This document shows, piece after piece, positions 11,828 to 18,917 of a DNA stretch of 23,672 nucleotides; within the stretch, counting starts at the first letter, position 1, and every line of letters starts with the position of its first letter. Position numbers and translations under genes: made by a program. The notes below the pieces were generated by a model that was not told the DNA's origin, did no database searches, and saw only the letters and a program-made list of their open reading frames with translations. Source of the DNA: Candidatus Parcubacteria bacterium (GTDB lineage Bacteria > Patescibacteriota > Minisyncoccia > Phycocordibacterales > SBAW01); the NCBI GenBank assembly GCA_014379165.1, contig JACMMG010000005.1:1-23672 (forward strand). The letters run 5' to 3'.

Positions 11828-12403
11828 ATGACACAAAAAAACACATTGGTTGCAATTGCGTCGGTGCTCGCAGTAGCAGTAGTTGGATATTTTTTATTTT
11901 CCGGCGGGTATGTCTCACGCTCGACACCGCAAGACTTAGACCCGACACCGTACAATGTTACTCTTTCTGGCACGTACGTATGCTTGCCCCATATGGACAT
12001 GAGCGGGCCGCAAACTGAAGAGTGCGCATTCGGGCTTCAAACCGAGGACGGTATTTATTACGCGGTAAATTTCGGAGCGTCAGGCAACGCCATGGAGCAA
12101 TTTCAAAGCGGAACGCATATCACTGCGGAGGGTTTTGTTGTTATCAAAGAAGCGCTCAGTTCCGATCAGTGGGCAAAGTACAACATGAAGGGAATATTTA
12201 CCATTACAAGAATGATCGACCCGGCTCCCGTGCAAGGCAAACTCAACATACAGGTGGTGTGCGAAAGTGCTCTTGCGTACATGACCTTCCCTGATGGGGC
12301 AAGCGCAGAAAAATTTGTAACAGAGTGCAAAGCGGGCGAGCATCCTGAAGTAATCGAGCGATATAAAGCGGATATGGGGTACGGCGAGGGTGCTGCAATA
12401 TAG
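11828..12403 (+). CDS. Membrane-anchored protein of unknown function
   Basis: A 191-residue protein with an N-terminal helix (about residues 6-24, TLVAIASVLAVAVVGYFLF) and an exported domain containing VTLSGTYVCLPHMDMSGPQTEECAFGLQTEDGIYYAV. The two Cys there, and two more (VVCESA, VTECKAG), could form disulfides. The region up to about residue 130 looks like an OB-like beta domain (GTYVCLP...ITAEGFVV...GIFTITRM), followed by a charged helical tail. It is a type I have seen in Parcubacteria without a named function. The start is supported by the -10 box six bases upstream. Confidence 0.75.
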   Translation: MTQKNTLVAIASVLAVAVVGYFLFSGGYVSRSTPQDLDPTPYNVTLSGTYVCLPHMDMSGPQTEECAFGLQTEDGIYYAVNFGASGNAMEQFQSGTHITAEGFVVIKEALSSDQWAKYNMKGIFTITRMIDPAPVQGKLNIQVVCESALAYMTFPDGASAEKFVTECKAGEHPEVIERYKADMGYGEGAAI

Positions 12404-12417
12404 CGCCCGATGCGCGG

Positions 12418-12423
12418 TATACT
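12418..12423 (+). promoter_or_regulatory. -10 box before the gene at 12433
   Basis: TATACT, nine bases before the ATG; GGTATACT lies in the 29-base gap after the previous stop. Confidence 0.55.
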
Positions 12424-12432
12424 GAAACAATA

Positions 12433-12846
12433 ATGCGTTGGTTAATTGTAAATCTGTACGTATTTTTTGTTACGTTTCCGGACCGCTTTTATCCGTTTGC
12501 CTGTAAGGCAAACGGTCAATGGGTACGTGGTAGGCGTTCTTATGAAAGGGCAGTCGCTCGGGCTCTGAAAAAGCACGGGGTAGGGCGTATTGGATACAAG
12601 CTTACGCTTTACCGCGAAGTATTCCATTTTGTCGGATCGATCCTTTTTATTGTAGGAGCAACAGTCATTTCGCAGAATTTTTTTGGTAGTGATGCGGCGT
12701 TGTATTTCTTGCTGTATGCGGCAATTGTCGCTCTTACATTTCAGGAATTTTATCTGCATCCAAAACAATACAGCCAGCATTTTCGAAAAGGAATCCTGGA
12801 TTGGTTTGTGTGGGTAGTCCCGATGCTTATTTATATTTTCCGCTAG
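12433..12846 (+). CDS. Small membrane protein of unknown function
   Basis: A 137-residue protein I do not recognise. A hydrophobic N-terminus (WLIVNLYVFFVTF) is followed by a basic stretch (RGRRSYERAVARALKKHGVGRIGYK), then two helices (FVGSILFIVGATVI at about residues 67-80 and AALYFLLYAAIVALTF at about 88-103) and a hydrophobic C-terminus (WFVWVVPMLIYIF). Three or four membrane segments are likely. There is no conserved catalytic motif. It has its own -10 box and is followed by a hairpin, so it is probably monocistronic. Confidence 0.7.
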   Translation: MRWLIVNLYVFFVTFPDRFYPFACKANGQWVRGRRSYERAVARALKKHGVGRIGYKLTLYREVFHFVGSILFIVGATVISQNFFGSDAALYFLLYAAIVALTFQEFYLHPKQYSQHFRKGILDWFVWVVPMLIYIFR

Positions 12847-12853
12847 CCTCGAC

Positions 12854-12880
12854 GAGGCAAGGTCATCGCCTTTTTGCCTC
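12854..12880 (+). terminator. Hairpin, probable terminator
   Basis: GAGGCAAGG (12854-12862) pairs with CCTT...GCCTC (12869-12880) with a three-T bulge around TCATCG; the strand includes TTTTT (12871-12875). It lies eight bases after the preceding stop. Efficiency is uncertain. Confidence 0.45.
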
Positions 12881-12898
12881 TTAAAAAAGCCGATTTGC

Positions 12899-12904
12899 TA
12901 TACT
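12899..12904 (+). promoter_or_regulatory. -10 box that decides the start at 12913
   Basis: TATACT lies two bases before the ATG at 12907 and eight before the ATG at 12913. Since transcription starts about seven bases after the box, only the second ATG would be in the mRNA. Confidence 0.6.
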
Positions 12905-12912
12905 AGATGTCT

Positions 12913-13398
12913 ATGCAAAAAATAACCCCAAACTTGTGGTTCGATAAAGAAGCCGAGGAAGCCGCCAACTTTTACGTTTCTGTCTTTAAGAATTCGAAGA
13001 TTGGAAAAATATCTTATTATGGTACTGAAGGTCAAGAAGTTCACGGCCAGAAGCCCGGTACGGTAATGACGGCAGAGTTCGAGCTCGATGGGCAAAAGTT
13101 TGTCGCACTCAATGGCGGACCGGTCTTTAAATTCAATGAAGCGATATCGTTTATGGTGGACTGCAAAGATCAGGAGGAAGTGGACTACTATTGGGAAAAG
13201 CTCTCTGCACATCCCGAGTCAGAGCAATGCGGATGGCTGAAAGACAAATACGGCCTTTCTTGGCAGATCACTCCGCGTATTCTCGAAGAGATGATCAGCG
13301 ACAAAGACGCAGCAAAAGCAGGTCGTGTTATGAAAGCGATGCTCAAGATGAAAAAAATTGATGTTGCAGCGCTTCGGCAGGCATACGACCAGGCATAA
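12913..13398 (+). CDS. PhnB-like VOC family protein
   Basis: A 161-residue protein of the PhnB/3-demethylubiquinone methyltransferase-like branch of the VOC superfamily. It opens MQKITPNLWFDKEAEEAANFYVSVFKNSKI, the diagnostic start. GTVMTAEFELDGQKFVALNGGP, FNEAISFMVDC, EVDYYWEKLSAHPESEQCGWLKDKYGLSWQITP and a helical C-terminus (VMKAMLKMKKIDVAALRQAYD) follow. Despite the old family name these proteins are not shown to be methyltransferases; the function is unknown. The ATG at 13398-485 (12913) is preferred to 12907 because of the -10 position. No repeat lies on either side, so it does not belong to the array. Confidence 0.9.
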   Translation: MQKITPNLWFDKEAEEAANFYVSVFKNSKIGKISYYGTEGQEVHGQKPGTVMTAEFELDGQKFVALNGGPVFKFNEAISFMVDCKDQEEVDYYWEKLSAHPESEQCGWLKDKYGLSWQITPRILEEMISDKDAAKAGRVMKAMLKMKKIDVAALRQAYDQA

Positions 13399-13442
13399 CA
13401 AGGCGTTTTTAAATAGAAACAAATTCGCGAAAATGTAAAGAG

Positions 13443-13459
13443 CGTGCTAAGCTAGCACG
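13443..13459. promoter_or_regulatory. Perfect palindrome abutting the ABC-F start codon
   Basis: CGTGCTA (13443-13449), AGC, TAGCACG (13453-13459), followed at once by the ATG. TAAGCT inside it is a possible -10 box six bases before the ATG, with TTCGCG 18 bases upstream. It could be an operator over the -10 box. Confidence 0.55.
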
Positions 13460-14914
13460 ATGCAACGCGGGGAGGTCATACTTAGATTCGAAAAAGTGTC
13501 ATTCGATTTTGGCATCAAGAAGCCCATTTTAGATGAGGTGGATTTTTCGTTGCGCCGTGGTAGTAAAGTTGCCCTAATGGGTCAAAATGGCGCCGGCAAA
13601 AGCACCATTTTCGGCCTTATGACCCAATCATTTAATCCCGAGGTAGGAAAAATAATAATAAGCCACGGCTTACGAGTCGCGGTTGGCCGCCAAGTTATTC
13701 CTCGCGAAGATATGAAGCTCACTGTGCGGGATTTTTTTCAAAAGATGTTTTCCCAAACCGTCTATGACATTGACCCAAAAATAGATGCGGTTTTAGAAGT
13801 GGTTAATTTACACGCTCCCCATGACAAGATTGTCGGGACTTTTTCAGGCGGTCAGCAGGCGCGGCTTCTTTTGGCTTCCGCACTTATTGTGGACGCTGAT
13901 CTTCTTTTGCTTGACGAGCCTACCAACAATTTAGATAAAGAGGGCATTGCGCACCTGACCAAATTCCTAGTCGAGTATAAAAAAACCTGCATCGTCATTT
14001 CTCATGATGCTGAATTCCTTAACGCCTTCACGCACGGCATTTTGTACCTAGACGTGCATACGCACAAAGTCGAACAATACGTAGGTGATTACTTCGATGC
14101 GGTTGCAGAAATTTCTACCCGCATCGATAAAGAGAACCGTAAGAACGCGTTATTGGCAAAAGAGATTCAAGAGAATAAGGACAAAGCAAACTTTTTTGCT
14201 AACAAAGGCGGCCAGATGCGCATGGTCGCTAAGCGTATGCGGGAAAAAGCTGAAGAGCTTGAGGAAGAAAAAGTTGACGTGCGCAAAGAAGACAAAACTA
14301 TTCGGCCTTTTATTATTCCTGCCCAGCAGGGACTCATTGGGGAAGTTCTCGCTATAAAATCTTTTTTAACAATCAAAAATCACAAGGCAACAGAACGCAA
14401 GGCGGATGTTTCGCTTTCGAAGAATCGGCACCTGCTTTTGCAAGGTCCAAACGGCATCGGTAAAACGACCCTTTTGGAATCTATCGCGAACGCAACAGCA
14501 AAGGGAGTAGTCATAGCAGCTGGTGTAAAAGTTGGTTACTATCGCCAAGACTTTTCGAACCTCGATTTTGAAAAAACAGTACACCAGGAGCTTTTTTCCG
14601 TAATGGATGACGGAACCAAGGAAGAACAATTGCGCACAGTTGCCGCAGGATTCTTAATTTCCGGAGAGTTAATCCAAACCAAAATTGGCCGCCTCTCCGA
14701 AGGGCAAAAAGGTTTAGTCGCATTTGCGCGTCTTGTCTTGCTTAAGCCCGGACTTCTTATTTTGGACGAGCCGACAAACCACATAAATTTCCGTCACATA
14801 CCGGTTATTGCCGAGGCACTTAGCAAATACGAAGGAACGATGGTGCTCGTCTCCCACGTACCGGAATTTATTTCAAAAATCCGCATTGACGAGACGCTCG
14901 ATCTTACAAAATAA
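13460..14914 (+). CDS. ABC-F family ATP-binding protein
   Basis: A 484-residue soluble protein with two ATPase domains and no membrane part, as in ABC-F translation factors that act on the ribosome. Domain 1: Walker A GQNGAGKST (41-49), signature FSGGQ (128-132), Walker B LLLLDEPTNNLD (148-159), H-loop ISHDAEF. A charged linker at about 215-285 carries the coiled-coil part (RKNALLAKEIQENKDKANFF, MREKAEELEEEK). Domain 2: Walker A GPNGIGKT (329-336), signature LSEGQ (412-416), Walker B LLILDEPTN (432-440) followed by HIN instead of the usual HLD, and SHVPEF instead of SHDREF. It is smaller than Uup or EttA. The role could be ribosome rescue or antibiotic protection. Fifteen bases separate it from the methyltransferase, suggesting an operon. 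Confidence 0.92.
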   Translation: MQRGEVILRFEKVSFDFGIKKPILDEVDFSLRRGSKVALMGQNGAGKSTIFGLMTQSFNPEVGKIIISHGLRVAVGRQVIPREDMKLTVRDFFQKMFSQTVYDIDPKIDAVLEVVNLHAPHDKIVGTFSGGQQARLLLASALIVDADLLLLDEPTNNLDKEGIAHLTKFLVEYKKTCIVISHDAEFLNAFTHGILYLDVHTHKVEQYVGDYFDAVAEISTRIDKENRKNALLAKEIQENKDKANFFANKGGQMRMVAKRMREKAEELEEEKVDVRKEDKTIRPFIIPAQQGLIGEVLAIKSFLTIKNHKATERKADVSLSKNRHLLLQGPNGIGKTTLLESIANATAKGVVIAAGVKVGYYRQDFSNLDFEKTVHQELFSVMDDGTKEEQLRTVAAGFLISGELIQTKIGRLSEGQKGLVAFARLVLLKPGLLILDEPTNHINFRHIPVIAEALSKYEGTMVLVSHVPEFISKIRIDETLDLTK

Positions 14915-14929
14915 GCCAGATGCATCTGT

Positions 14930-15718
14930 ATGGCGTATTCTCCAAAAAAGAAACCAATTAAAAAGAAAGCGGGTAGTACCTCATGGGGCGGGGTAGCAAA
15001 ATGGTATGGTGAATACCTTCAAAAAGGCGATACCTACCAGGAAAGCGTACTACTTCCGAATATCCTGCGCATGCTAAATCTTCAAAAAGGAGAATGTGTG
15101 CTTGATCTTGCGTGCGGCGAAGGATATTTTGCCCGTGAGTTTTTAAAAGCGGGCGCAATCATAACAGGCGTTGATATTTCGCCCGAGCTGATTGCACAAG
15201 CCAAAGCGCATCGCGATGGGATCGAATACTATACGGCACCTGCTACGAAGCTTATTTTTGCCAAAGACAATGCGTATTCGACGGTGCTATGTATATTGGC
15301 ACTTCAAAATATTGCAGACTTACCCGCAGTGTTTAAAGAAGTGCGCAGAGTACTGAAAAGCGGCGGTCGTTTTGTAATGGTGATTAACCATCCGGCGTTT
15401 CGGGTGCTAAAGCGCTCAAGCTGGGGCTTTGATGAAAAAGATGGCGTCCAATATCGCCGTATCGACGGCTACCTTTCCTCAGCAAAAATTTTTGTCGATA
15501 TGCATCCGAGTAAACAGGCAGCTCCCCACACTATTTCATATCATCGTTCACTGCAGGATTTTATTAAGGCGCTTCGAGGTGCGGGGTTTGCAGTAACACA
15601 ACTTGAAGAATGGATCTCTCATCGCACAAGTAGTATAGGGCCGCGCCAGAAAGCTGAGGATACTGCACGCAAGGAAATTCCGCTTTTTATGGCACTGGAA
15701 GCGAAGGTCTTGGATTAA
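14930..15718 (+). CDS. Class I SAM-dependent methyltransferase
   Basis: A 262-residue methyltransferase. Motif I VLDLACGEG (57-65) and Asp82 in GVDISPELI bind S-adenosylmethionine; ALQNIAD and the post-motif EVRRVLKSGGRFVMVINHP match the Methyltransf_11/UbiE type. The N-terminus is very basic (KKKPIKKK), which could favour nucleic-acid or ribosome contact; this is speculative. The substrate is unknown. The gene starts 15 bases after the ABC-F stop and the next gene starts four bases after its own stop, so the three appear co-transcribed. The pairing with a ribosome-type ABC-F makes an rRNA or ribosome-linked target conceivable but unproven. Confidence 0.88.
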   Translation: MAYSPKKKPIKKKAGSTSWGGVAKWYGEYLQKGDTYQESVLLPNILRMLNLQKGECVLDLACGEGYFAREFLKAGAIITGVDISPELIAQAKAHRDGIEYYTAPATKLIFAKDNAYSTVLCILALQNIADLPAVFKEVRRVLKSGGRFVMVINHPAFRVLKRSSWGFDEKDGVQYRRIDGYLSSAKIFVDMHPSKQAAPHTISYHRSLQDFIKALRGAGFAVTQLEEWISHRTSSIGPRQKAEDTARKEIPLFMALEAKVLD

Positions 15719-15722
15719 TGCC

Positions 15723-16979
15723 ATGGAAAGCAAACCGTATGACGTGTTAGTAGTAGGTGGCGGCTCTTCGGGACTTATGGCTGCAGGACGCGCCGCAGAA
15801 ATGGGGAAGCGGGTGCTTTTACTTGAGAAAAATAAGCGTCTCGGAGAGAAATTACGAATTTCAGGCGGAGGGCGATGCAATATTGCCAATGCCGAAGAGG
15901 ATGAACGTGTATTATTGCGCATGTACGGTAAAGCAGAGCAATTTTTATATTCGGTTTTTGCGCAATTTGGCGCAAAAGATACGTTCACTTTTTTCGAAAG
16001 TCGCGGGATGCCCCTTATTGTTCAAGCGCGCAAACGTGCATTTCCCAAGACCGAACGAGCCGAAGACGTCGTGCGTATCTTAGAAAAATACGTCCGTGAG
16101 GCCGGAGTAGAAGTACGTACCAGTTCGCCGGTAACTGCAGTCCGCAATGAAGCATCAAAAATAACCGGAGTTGTATGTGGTAAAGAACAATACGCGGCAA
16201 AAGAATATATTTTTGCAACGGGTAGCGTTTCGCACCCGGAGACAGGCTCAACAGGCGACGGCTTTCGCTGGTTAGAAAAGCTTGGCCACACAGTAAAAAA
16301 GCCTACACCGACTATTGTGCCGCTTAAAACGAAAGAGTCATGGCCGGGGCTTATTGCAGGAGTCTCGCTGTCGTTTATGAAAATAACATTCTTCGTTGAT
16401 GGGAAAAAAGCGTTTTCAAAAACGGGCAAAGTTCTGTTTACTCATTTTGGACTTTCCGGCCCGCTTATTTTAAATTCGGCGAGTGCCGTGTCCGATCTAC
16501 TGCAAGCGGGGATCGTTACCGCGACTATCGATGCATATCCGCATACCGATTTAGGCGCTCTTGATCGGGAAATTATTTCCGTTTTTGATGCCCATAAAAA
16601 TAAAGCCCTTAAAAATATGCTTAAAGAAGCCGTACCGCAAGGAAGTGTGAAAGGAATCCTCGCACTTATGGAAGGCACCATTGATGCAAGCAAGAAAGTA
16701 CACTCTATTACTGCAGGAGAGCGCAAAGTGCTTGTACGCTTGCTTAAGGCGCTGCCTCTGACGATTGAAGGGCTCATGGGGTTTGATCGTGCTGTCATTG
16801 CCGATGGCGGTGTGCCGCTTCAGGAAGTAGACATGCGCACTATGCGCTCGAAAATAGTTCCAAACTTGTACCTGACCGGTGATCTCCTTCATGTAAACCG
16901 CCCCTCTGGCGGCTACAGTCTTCAATTATGTTGGTCCACAGGCTTTGTTGCAGGAACTCATGCCGCGCAAGGCTTTTAA
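15723..16979 (+). CDS. BaiN/HI0933-type NAD(P)/FAD-dependent oxidoreductase
   Basis: A 418-residue flavoprotein of the HI0933/YhiN family. The dinucleotide-binding GGGSSG (12-17) with Glu35 at the end of the second strand binds FAD. SGGGRCN (47-53) is the family hallmark, ATGSVSHPETGSTGDG is the second FAD contact, and LTGDLLHVNRPSGGYSLQLCWSTGFVAG near the C-terminus is a variant of the family's GE-x-L-D-x-x-GPTGGYN-x-Q signature, with RPSGGYS in place of GPTGGYN. An intact-length enzyme; the physiological substrate is unknown in the family apart from bile-acid-related BaiN. The ATG at 15723 is preferred over the out-of-frame ATG at 15718, which overlaps the upstream stop. Confidence 0.93.
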   Translation: MESKPYDVLVVGGGSSGLMAAGRAAEMGKRVLLLEKNKRLGEKLRISGGGRCNIANAEEDERVLLRMYGKAEQFLYSVFAQFGAKDTFTFFESRGMPLIVQARKRAFPKTERAEDVVRILEKYVREAGVEVRTSSPVTAVRNEASKITGVVCGKEQYAAKEYIFATGSVSHPETGSTGDGFRWLEKLGHTVKKPTPTIVPLKTKESWPGLIAGVSLSFMKITFFVDGKKAFSKTGKVLFTHFGLSGPLILNSASAVSDLLQAGIVTATIDAYPHTDLGALDREIISVFDAHKNKALKNMLKEAVPQGSVKGILALMEGTIDASKKVHSITAGERKVLVRLLKALPLTIEGLMGFDRAVIADGGVPLQEVDMRTMRSKIVPNLYLTGDLLHVNRPSGGYSLQLCWSTGFVAGTHAAQGF

Positions 16980-17036
16980 TGTGAAGAGTACATATTGGTT
17001 CGAAAGAGCCCGGTCTGTAGCGCGTCACAAGTAGGG

Positions 17037-17042
17037 TATCCT
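17037..17042 (+). promoter_or_regulatory. -10 box, leaderless start
   Basis: TATCCT in the context GTAGGGTATCCTTACCC, seven bases before the ATG at 17050. GGGTA and TACCC are inverted around it, so it also forms a small palindrome. Confidence 0.5.
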
Positions 17043-17049
17043 TACCCAT

Positions 17050-18018
17050 ATGAATAAAAAATCCTGGCGTGTAGCCGCAGCAGGCGTGGCCCTACTGTTT
17101 ATTTTTATCACCCCTCTTTTTTCTTTCGCCCAAAGTGCTTCTAGTACGCAAAGCCGCCGGGGAAGCTCTGAAGGGAGGAGCGAATTCAGCGGACAGGAGC
17201 GAGAACGAATCTCGCAATGGCGCCGAGGCAACAGCGCGACCCAGAAAAAAGTCGATCAACTTGACGACGATGCTGTTGAATCTATCCCAGTTCCTGTGTT
17301 CGGGATTGCGCACCGAAACATCACTTCTGACTTTGGGGACCCCCGCGACGGGGGTGCTCGAGAACATGAAGGTCAGGATATCTTGGCGCCAAAAGGAACA
17401 CCAGTCGTTTCACCTACCGAGGCGGTAGTGTTGCGCGTTGGCAGTGGCAGCAATTCTGGCAACAATGTGTATACCGCAAACCCAGGCGATGAGACATTTG
17501 TTTACATGCATCTGGACAGCATTGCAAAGGGCCTTAGTGCGGGGGATGAACTTAAAAAAGGCGACCTGATTGGGTATGTGGGCAATACCGGAAATGCCTC
17601 AGGCGGACCAACGCACTTACACTTTGAGATACGCTTAAGTGGTAAGGCAACCGACCCGTACCCGCGACTCACGGACGAATTTACACAAGAGGAACGAGAA
17701 GATATTGCCGAGACGCTCGATATTACTGCTCCTTTGGGTTCTGGAGAGAAAGCTTCTTCTGCCACAGAAAGCAGTTTCAGTAGAGATCTGGAGTATGGAA
17801 TGACAGGGGAGGACGTGCGCGCGCTTCAGCGGTTTTTAAATGAAAACGGCTTTATCGTGGCGCAAAGCGGCGTCGGTTCGATTGGATTGGAAACGACCTA
17901 CTTTGGCCCCGCAACCAAGCGGGCGGTTGTCGCTTTTCAGATAAAAAATAACATCACTCCTGCGGCAGGGTACTTTGGCCCGATTAGCCGTGCGCATATG
18001 AAGGGGGCTTCTTCATAG
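17050..18018 (+). CDS. M23 peptidase with a C-terminal peptidoglycan-binding domain
   Basis: A 322-residue exported cell-wall endopeptidase. Residues 1-28 form a signal peptide (basic MNKKSWR, hydrophobic VALLFIFITPLF, cleavage near FAQSA). A Ser/Arg-rich linker (about 29-80) follows. The LytM/M23 domain spans about 88-200: zinc ligands His106 and Asp110 (HEGQD), catalytic His154 region (YMHLD), and HLHFE with His189 and His191. GYVGNTGNASGGPTHLHFE is the standard block. A PG_binding_1 domain occupies about 245-320 (LEYGMTGEDVRALQRFLNENGF ... YFGPATKRAVVAFQ ... YFGP). It cleaves peptide cross-bridges; the all-active motif implies a real enzyme rather than a scaffold. A single-gene unit with its own -10 box. 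Confidence 0.94.
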   Translation: MNKKSWRVAAAGVALLFIFITPLFSFAQSASSTQSRRGSSEGRSEFSGQERERISQWRRGNSATQKKVDQLDDDAVESIPVPVFGIAHRNITSDFGDPRDGGAREHEGQDILAPKGTPVVSPTEAVVLRVGSGSNSGNNVYTANPGDETFVYMHLDSIAKGLSAGDELKKGDLIGYVGNTGNASGGPTHLHFEIRLSGKATDPYPRLTDEFTQEEREDIAETLDITAPLGSGEKASSATESSFSRDLEYGMTGEDVRALQRFLNENGFIVAQSGVGSIGLETTYFGPATKRAVVAFQIKNNITPAAGYFGPISRAHMKGASS

Positions 18019-18056
18019 GGGGTTGCGCTGGCCCCCCCTGGGGTTGCACCTTTTTT
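18018..18056 (+). terminator. GC-rich hairpin with T-run, possible terminator
   Basis: GGGGG (18018-18022) can pair with the C7 run (18032-18038); a six-T run follows at 18051-18056, about twelve bases later. The geometry is loose, so confidence is low. Confidence 0.35.
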
Positions 18057-18100
18057 AGTGGTAGTATTAGAGGTGTTCCTATTACATATTTAAAACACGT

Positions 18101-18355
18101 ATGGCAAATACAAACTCTGCGTTTATGAAGCCCATGAACATCAGCGACGAGCTCGCTGAGGTAATTGGCAAGGGTCCTATGCCTCGCTCTGAGGTTGTTA
18201 AGAAGCTTTGGGTATATATAAAGAAGAATAATCTTCAGGACCCGACGAACAAGCGCAATATCAATGGTGATGCTGCCCTCAAGAAGGTATTCGGCGGCAA
18301 AGAGACGGTCAGTATGTTTGAAATGACGAAACTCGTTTCAAAGCACCTCTCCTAA
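18101..18355 (+). CDS. SWIB/MDM2 domain protein
   Basis: An 84-residue stand-alone SWIB domain: FMKPMNISDELAEVIGKGPMPRSEVVKKLWVYIKKNNLQDPTNKRNINGDAALKKVFG, then EMTKLVSKHLS. In eukaryotes SWIB is part of chromatin remodelling complexes; in bacteria small SWIB proteins occur in Chlamydiae and Patescibacteria, where they may act as nucleoid-associated or topoisomerase-linked proteins. No other domain is present. The gap upstream (18019-18100) holds a GC-rich hairpin and an AT-rich promoter region without clear boxes. The gene is convergent with the small gene at 18360, with four bases between them. Confidence 0.93.
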   Translation: MANTNSAFMKPMNISDELAEVIGKGPMPRSEVVKKLWVYIKKNNLQDPTNKRNINGDAALKKVFGGKETVSMFEMTKLVSKHLS

Positions 18356-18359
18356 CCCT

Positions 18360-18596
18360 TTATTCGGACACTCCGCCGTTAAGCGGGAGCCAGTCCATGA
18401 TTTTCTTTCGATGTTCGTCAAGCGACCAAGATTCGCCGTGCTTGAAGAATGACGTGTGTTCATCCTTGAATTTTTTAAGCAAGGTGGCAGACGCATGAGG
18501 AAAGCCCTGCGGAATGGTTTTGTTGTACGACTTCAAAAAATCCGAAAGGGAAATCTGTACTTGGCTTGCATCTAGCTTTTTTGGAGAGACTTTCAC
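18360..18596 (-). CDS. Small protein of unknown function
   Basis: A 78-residue protein from the GTG at 18596. An ATG at 18620 would add eight residues (MICYYYRY), but these codons are the promoter itself: a -10 box (18611-18606) ends nine bases before the GTG. The body LSDFLKSYNKTIPQGFPHASATLLKKFKDEHTSFFKHGESWSLDEHRKKIMDWLP ends in a W-S-L-D-x-H-R-K-K-x-M-D-W-L-P segment. I have a memory of similar short proteins in Parcubacteria, but no function is known. No membrane segment or metal motif. Convergent with the SWIB gene. Confidence 0.75.
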   Translation of the reverse strand: MKVSPKKLDASQVQISLSDFLKSYNKTIPQGFPHASATLLKKFKDEHTSFFKHGESWSLDEHRKKIMDWLPLNGGVSE

Positions 18597-18605
18597 GTAC
18601 CTATA

Positions 18606-18634
18606 ATAGTAGCATATCATTGATGCAAAATCAA
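18606..18634 (-). promoter_or_regulatory. Promoter of the gene at 18596
   Basis: Minus strand: TTGATT (18634-18629), 17 bases, TACTAT (18611-18606), nine bases to the GTG. It decides that start over the ATG at 18620, which would lie inside the spacer. Confidence 0.65.
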
Positions 18635-18717
18635 TATATCGTGTTGTATTTGCGGGATATGTGATAGGCTAGGTGCTCGGTCGTTACTTATTAGCATCCT
18701 AACCGATATGCATCTTT

Positions 18718-18813
18718 ATGACTGAAGAAACAAATCCTGTCGAAACGACCCCAGTTGAGCCTGTAGAGGCTCCCGAGGCGCCGGCTTCTCCTGAAGCTCC
18801 GACAGCTGCTTAA
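18718..18813 (+). CDS. 31-residue Pro/Glu/Ala-rich peptide
   Basis: ATG at 18718 to TAA at 18813. The peptide begins MTEETNPVE and continues with PVE/APEAP/SPEAP repeats, ending PTAA. It is acidic, lacks hydrophobic residues and should be unstructured. A textbook terminator follows eight bases after the stop, which argues for a separate, possibly highly expressed short mRNA. No Shine-Dalgarno site is visible; the nearest upstream -10-like string is TAGGCT (18665-18670), which would leave a leader of about 40 bases. Function unknown. Length makes coding status less certain than for longer genes. Confidence 0.6.
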   Translation: MTEETNPVETTPVEPVEAPEAPASPEAPTAA

Positions 18814-18820
18814 TGAAAAA

Positions 18821-18845
18821 ACCGGCTTCATCGCCGGTCTTTTTT
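18821..18845 (+). terminator. Rho-independent terminator of the micropeptide gene
   Basis: ACCGGC (18821-18826), loop TTCATC, GCCGGT (18833-18838), then CTTTTTTA. Perfect six-pair GC-rich stem and a T-run; preceded by an A-run, so it may work in both directions. Confidence 0.88.
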
Positions 18846-18904
18846 ATTCGCTCCAAGAAGTGTCAAAACCTTTTTCAAAAACCTATATTTTCAAAATCTG
18901 ATAC

Positions 18905-18910
18905 TATATT
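18905..18910 (+). promoter_or_regulatory. -10 box of zwf
   Basis: TATATT (overlapping TACTAT at 18902-18907) ends seven bases before the ATG at 18918. It supports that start rather than an in-frame ATG at 18813, which overlaps the micropeptide stop and runs through the terminator. Confidence 0.55.
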
Positions 18911-18917
18911 TCACACG

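Noticed and set aside
18813..18917. Longer zwf start at 18813
   Set aside because: It overlaps the micropeptide stop, reads through a terminator hairpin and adds 35 residues unlike the family; the -10 box fits the ATG at 18918.
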